IMG/VR virus record: IMGVR_UViG_3300010970_000096
Coordinates: 1-38,697 of that record
DNA length: 38,697 nt
Reading direction: 5' to 3' (one strand)
From: a virus
Program-made: the position numbers and the translations under genes
The notes under the pieces: generated by a model
What the model was told of the DNA's origin: nothing
The model's input: only the letters and a program-made list of their open reading frames with translations
Database searches by the model: none
In this document: positions 37,580-38,697 of the stretch, piece by piece
Layout of the letters: each line of letters begins with the position of its first letter
Numbering within the stretch: the stretch's first letter is position 1

Positions 37580-38697
37580 TTATTTGCCGTATCGTTGCAT
37601 TGCATGAATCTCTACACCCAAGGGTATCCCCTTAGCCCAATCAGGCGGTGTACACATGATGTATTCCATCTTTTCCATTATTACGTCTACTTCATAAACG
37701 CTACACTCGACCACAATTTCATCGTGGACATGGAGAATAACATCATCCAACTGGCGTAAAGAATGACGCAGTAAATCATTAGCAACAGCTTGGGTAATAT
37801 TCTCACACGCCAATCCTTTCCATAATCTTGCTCTAGGCCATTCTTTTGCATCGGCTGCGGGTTTCCATGCTGCTTTAGCGTAGGTAACACCATCGGCTTC
37901 TAATTTAGCGTATGGATAACAAAGAACGCGCCCAGAAGGTAAAGCATACCAAAGATGCTGACCATCGTACAGGTAAGTTACCCTACCCGCGCTGAACTCA
38001 TGCCCTTTGTTACGCATCGCTCTTGTGTACGCTTCTTCTAGGTCTTGCCAATATGGGGTAGCCCAAGGATTTGCCATGCGCCACCCTGCAACCATACGCT
38101 TGGCTTGTGGTTCGGGTAGCAAGATGCCATAGGCTCTGCCCATCGCAGCGAACGCGCCCACACCGCCTGCGAATCCACAGGCTAACTCTTGGACTTTACC
38201 GATTTGCCTTTGATCCGATGTAACATCCGAAACTTGGACGTGGAAGGTAGCGGCTGCGTTGACTTTGTAGACATCTTCACCACGTGCAAAGAGCGAAAGC
38301 TTTTCGATCCCAGCCACGCTGTCGGAGAGCCAAGGATTGACTCTAGCTTCGATTCCTGACCAGTCTGCCACAACCAGACTAGCTCCGCTACGGGGGATGA
38401 TTGCGGGTCGTAACATACCTTTGAGGACATCAGTGACTCGGCGTCCAAAGGTAGGGACAATTGCGTGGCCTCTAACCATAGCTTGTCTAACGGCATCAGG
38501 ATCCTTAGCGCACTTTCGGGTGAAGTTGTGGACTTGGGCGCCATAGCTACTTGCCCGACCTGTGGCTGACCCACCAGCGAACACAAATGCGCCACGAACT
38601 CGGTGATCTTCTTCATCTGCTAAATCCTTTAATCGGTTGAACTTCGCAACACTAGACGCCCATAGGTCGTCCGCACATTGGATAACATCTGCAACTT
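37580..38697 (-). CDS. polA: DNA polymerase I family A, C-terminal part (palm, fingers, thumb), cut by contig edge
   Basis: This is the 3-prime part of the polymerase gene that begins at 1251. It is open to the right contig edge; the frame continues beyond the internal Met at 38584. Motif A ADWSGIEARVNPWL is encoded near 38360, motif B RQIGKVQELACGFAGGVGAF near 38180, and motif C LHVHDEIVVE near 37720. The catalytic Asp of A and the HDE of C are intact. The part 38306-38697 duplicates 1-392 as a different allele. Joined to base 393, the whole protein has 658 residues. Confidence 0.92.
   Translation of the reverse strand, partial: VADVIQCADDLWASSVAKFNRLKDLADEEDHRVRGAFVFAGGSATGRASSYGAQVHNFTRKCAKDPDAVRQAMVRGHAIVPTFGRRVTDVLKGMLRPAIIPRSGASLVVADWSGIEARVNPWLSDSVAGIEKLSLFARGEDVYKVNAAATFHVQVSDVTSDQRQIGKVQELACGFAGGVGAFAAMGRAYGILLPEPQAKRMVAGWRMANPWATPYWQDLEEAYTRAMRNKGHEFSAGRVTYLYDGQHLWYALPSGRVLCYPYAKLEADGVTYAKAAWKPAADAKEWPRARLWKGLACENITQAVANDLLRHSLRQLDDVILHVHDEIVVECSVYEVDVIMEKMEYIMCTPPDWAKGIPLGVEIHAMQRYGK
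38306..38697. repeat. Right copy of the diverged terminal overlap
   Basis: Ungapped match to 1-392 with about 82 percent identity. It encodes the same polymerase segment with few amino acid changes (for example, PRSGAS here against PGADRS at the left end). It supports a circular map with two alleles. Confidence 0.85.

Noticed and set aside
1-38697. Integrase, excisionase or lysogeny repressor
   Set aside because: I looked for tyrosine or serine recombinase motifs and CI/Cro-like pairs and saw none, so no lysogeny module is claimed.
37580-38697. A true second copy of the DNA polymerase gene
   Set aside because: Both copies stop at contig edges at matching places and join in frame to one full gene; two alleles at the ends of a circular map explain this better.

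Overview
The window is a phage genome of about 38.3 kb (unique length), from a short-tailed virus with a P22-like virion that infects a Gram-negative bacterium. Evidence for this: a P22-type portal, scaffold, coat, gp4-like and gp10-like tail accessory proteins and three ejection-protein candidates lie in P22-like order; the lysis genes include a GH19 endolysin and an Rz/Rz1-type spanin pair, which only make sense for a host with an outer membrane. I see no integrase, excisionase, CI-like repressor or partition genes, so nothing points to lysogeny. The host cannot be named from sequence alone; a proteobacterium is most likely.

The contig is a linear cut through a circular map. Bases 1-392 align without gaps to bases 38306-38697, but only at about 82 percent (about 70 mismatches counted by eye). 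Both ends lie inside the same family A DNA polymerase gene. Joining base 38697 to base 393 gives one in-frame gene of 658 codons. The two ends look like two alleles of one polymerase, which probably reflects mixed strains in the sample.

On the circle there are four transcription units. (1) Leftward replication operon: two small genes (4051-3534), a DUF2800/Cas4-like nuclease, an SSB-like protein, an HNH endonuclease, the DNA polymerase (across the contig ends) and a primase-helicase, ending at a two-way terminator (35199-35217). (2) Rightward early operon 4142-8769: VRR-NUC nuclease, SNF2-type helicase, a run of small cassette-like genes, a sigma region 4-like protein, an HNH-AP2 endonuclease, an exported repeat protein and small proteins. 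Units 1 and 2 diverge from a 90-base promoter/operator region. (3) Leftward late operon 32154-8723: terminase, decoration-like protein, GroES, portal, an adhesin block, scaffold, coat, tail proteins, ejection proteins and lysis genes; it meets unit 2 tail to tail with a 47-base overlap. (4) Rightward operon 32778-35178 of very small genes plus a shortened sliding clamp, starting beside a likely replication origin.

The most unusual items are: a beta-clamp homologue reduced to about one and a half clamp domains (33106-33756); an origin-like region with about 11 DnaA-box-like nonamers arranged in opposite orientations around an AT-rich centre (32327-32673); a run of small genes whose junctions share a 30-base repeat (5766-6824); an Rz1-like lipoprotein hidden inside the Rz-like gene (9366-9536); and an adhesin block with three different receptor-type proteins placed between portal and scaffold. 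Most adjacent genes overlap by 1 to 4 bases (ATGA, TAATG, TGATG), implying coupled translation.
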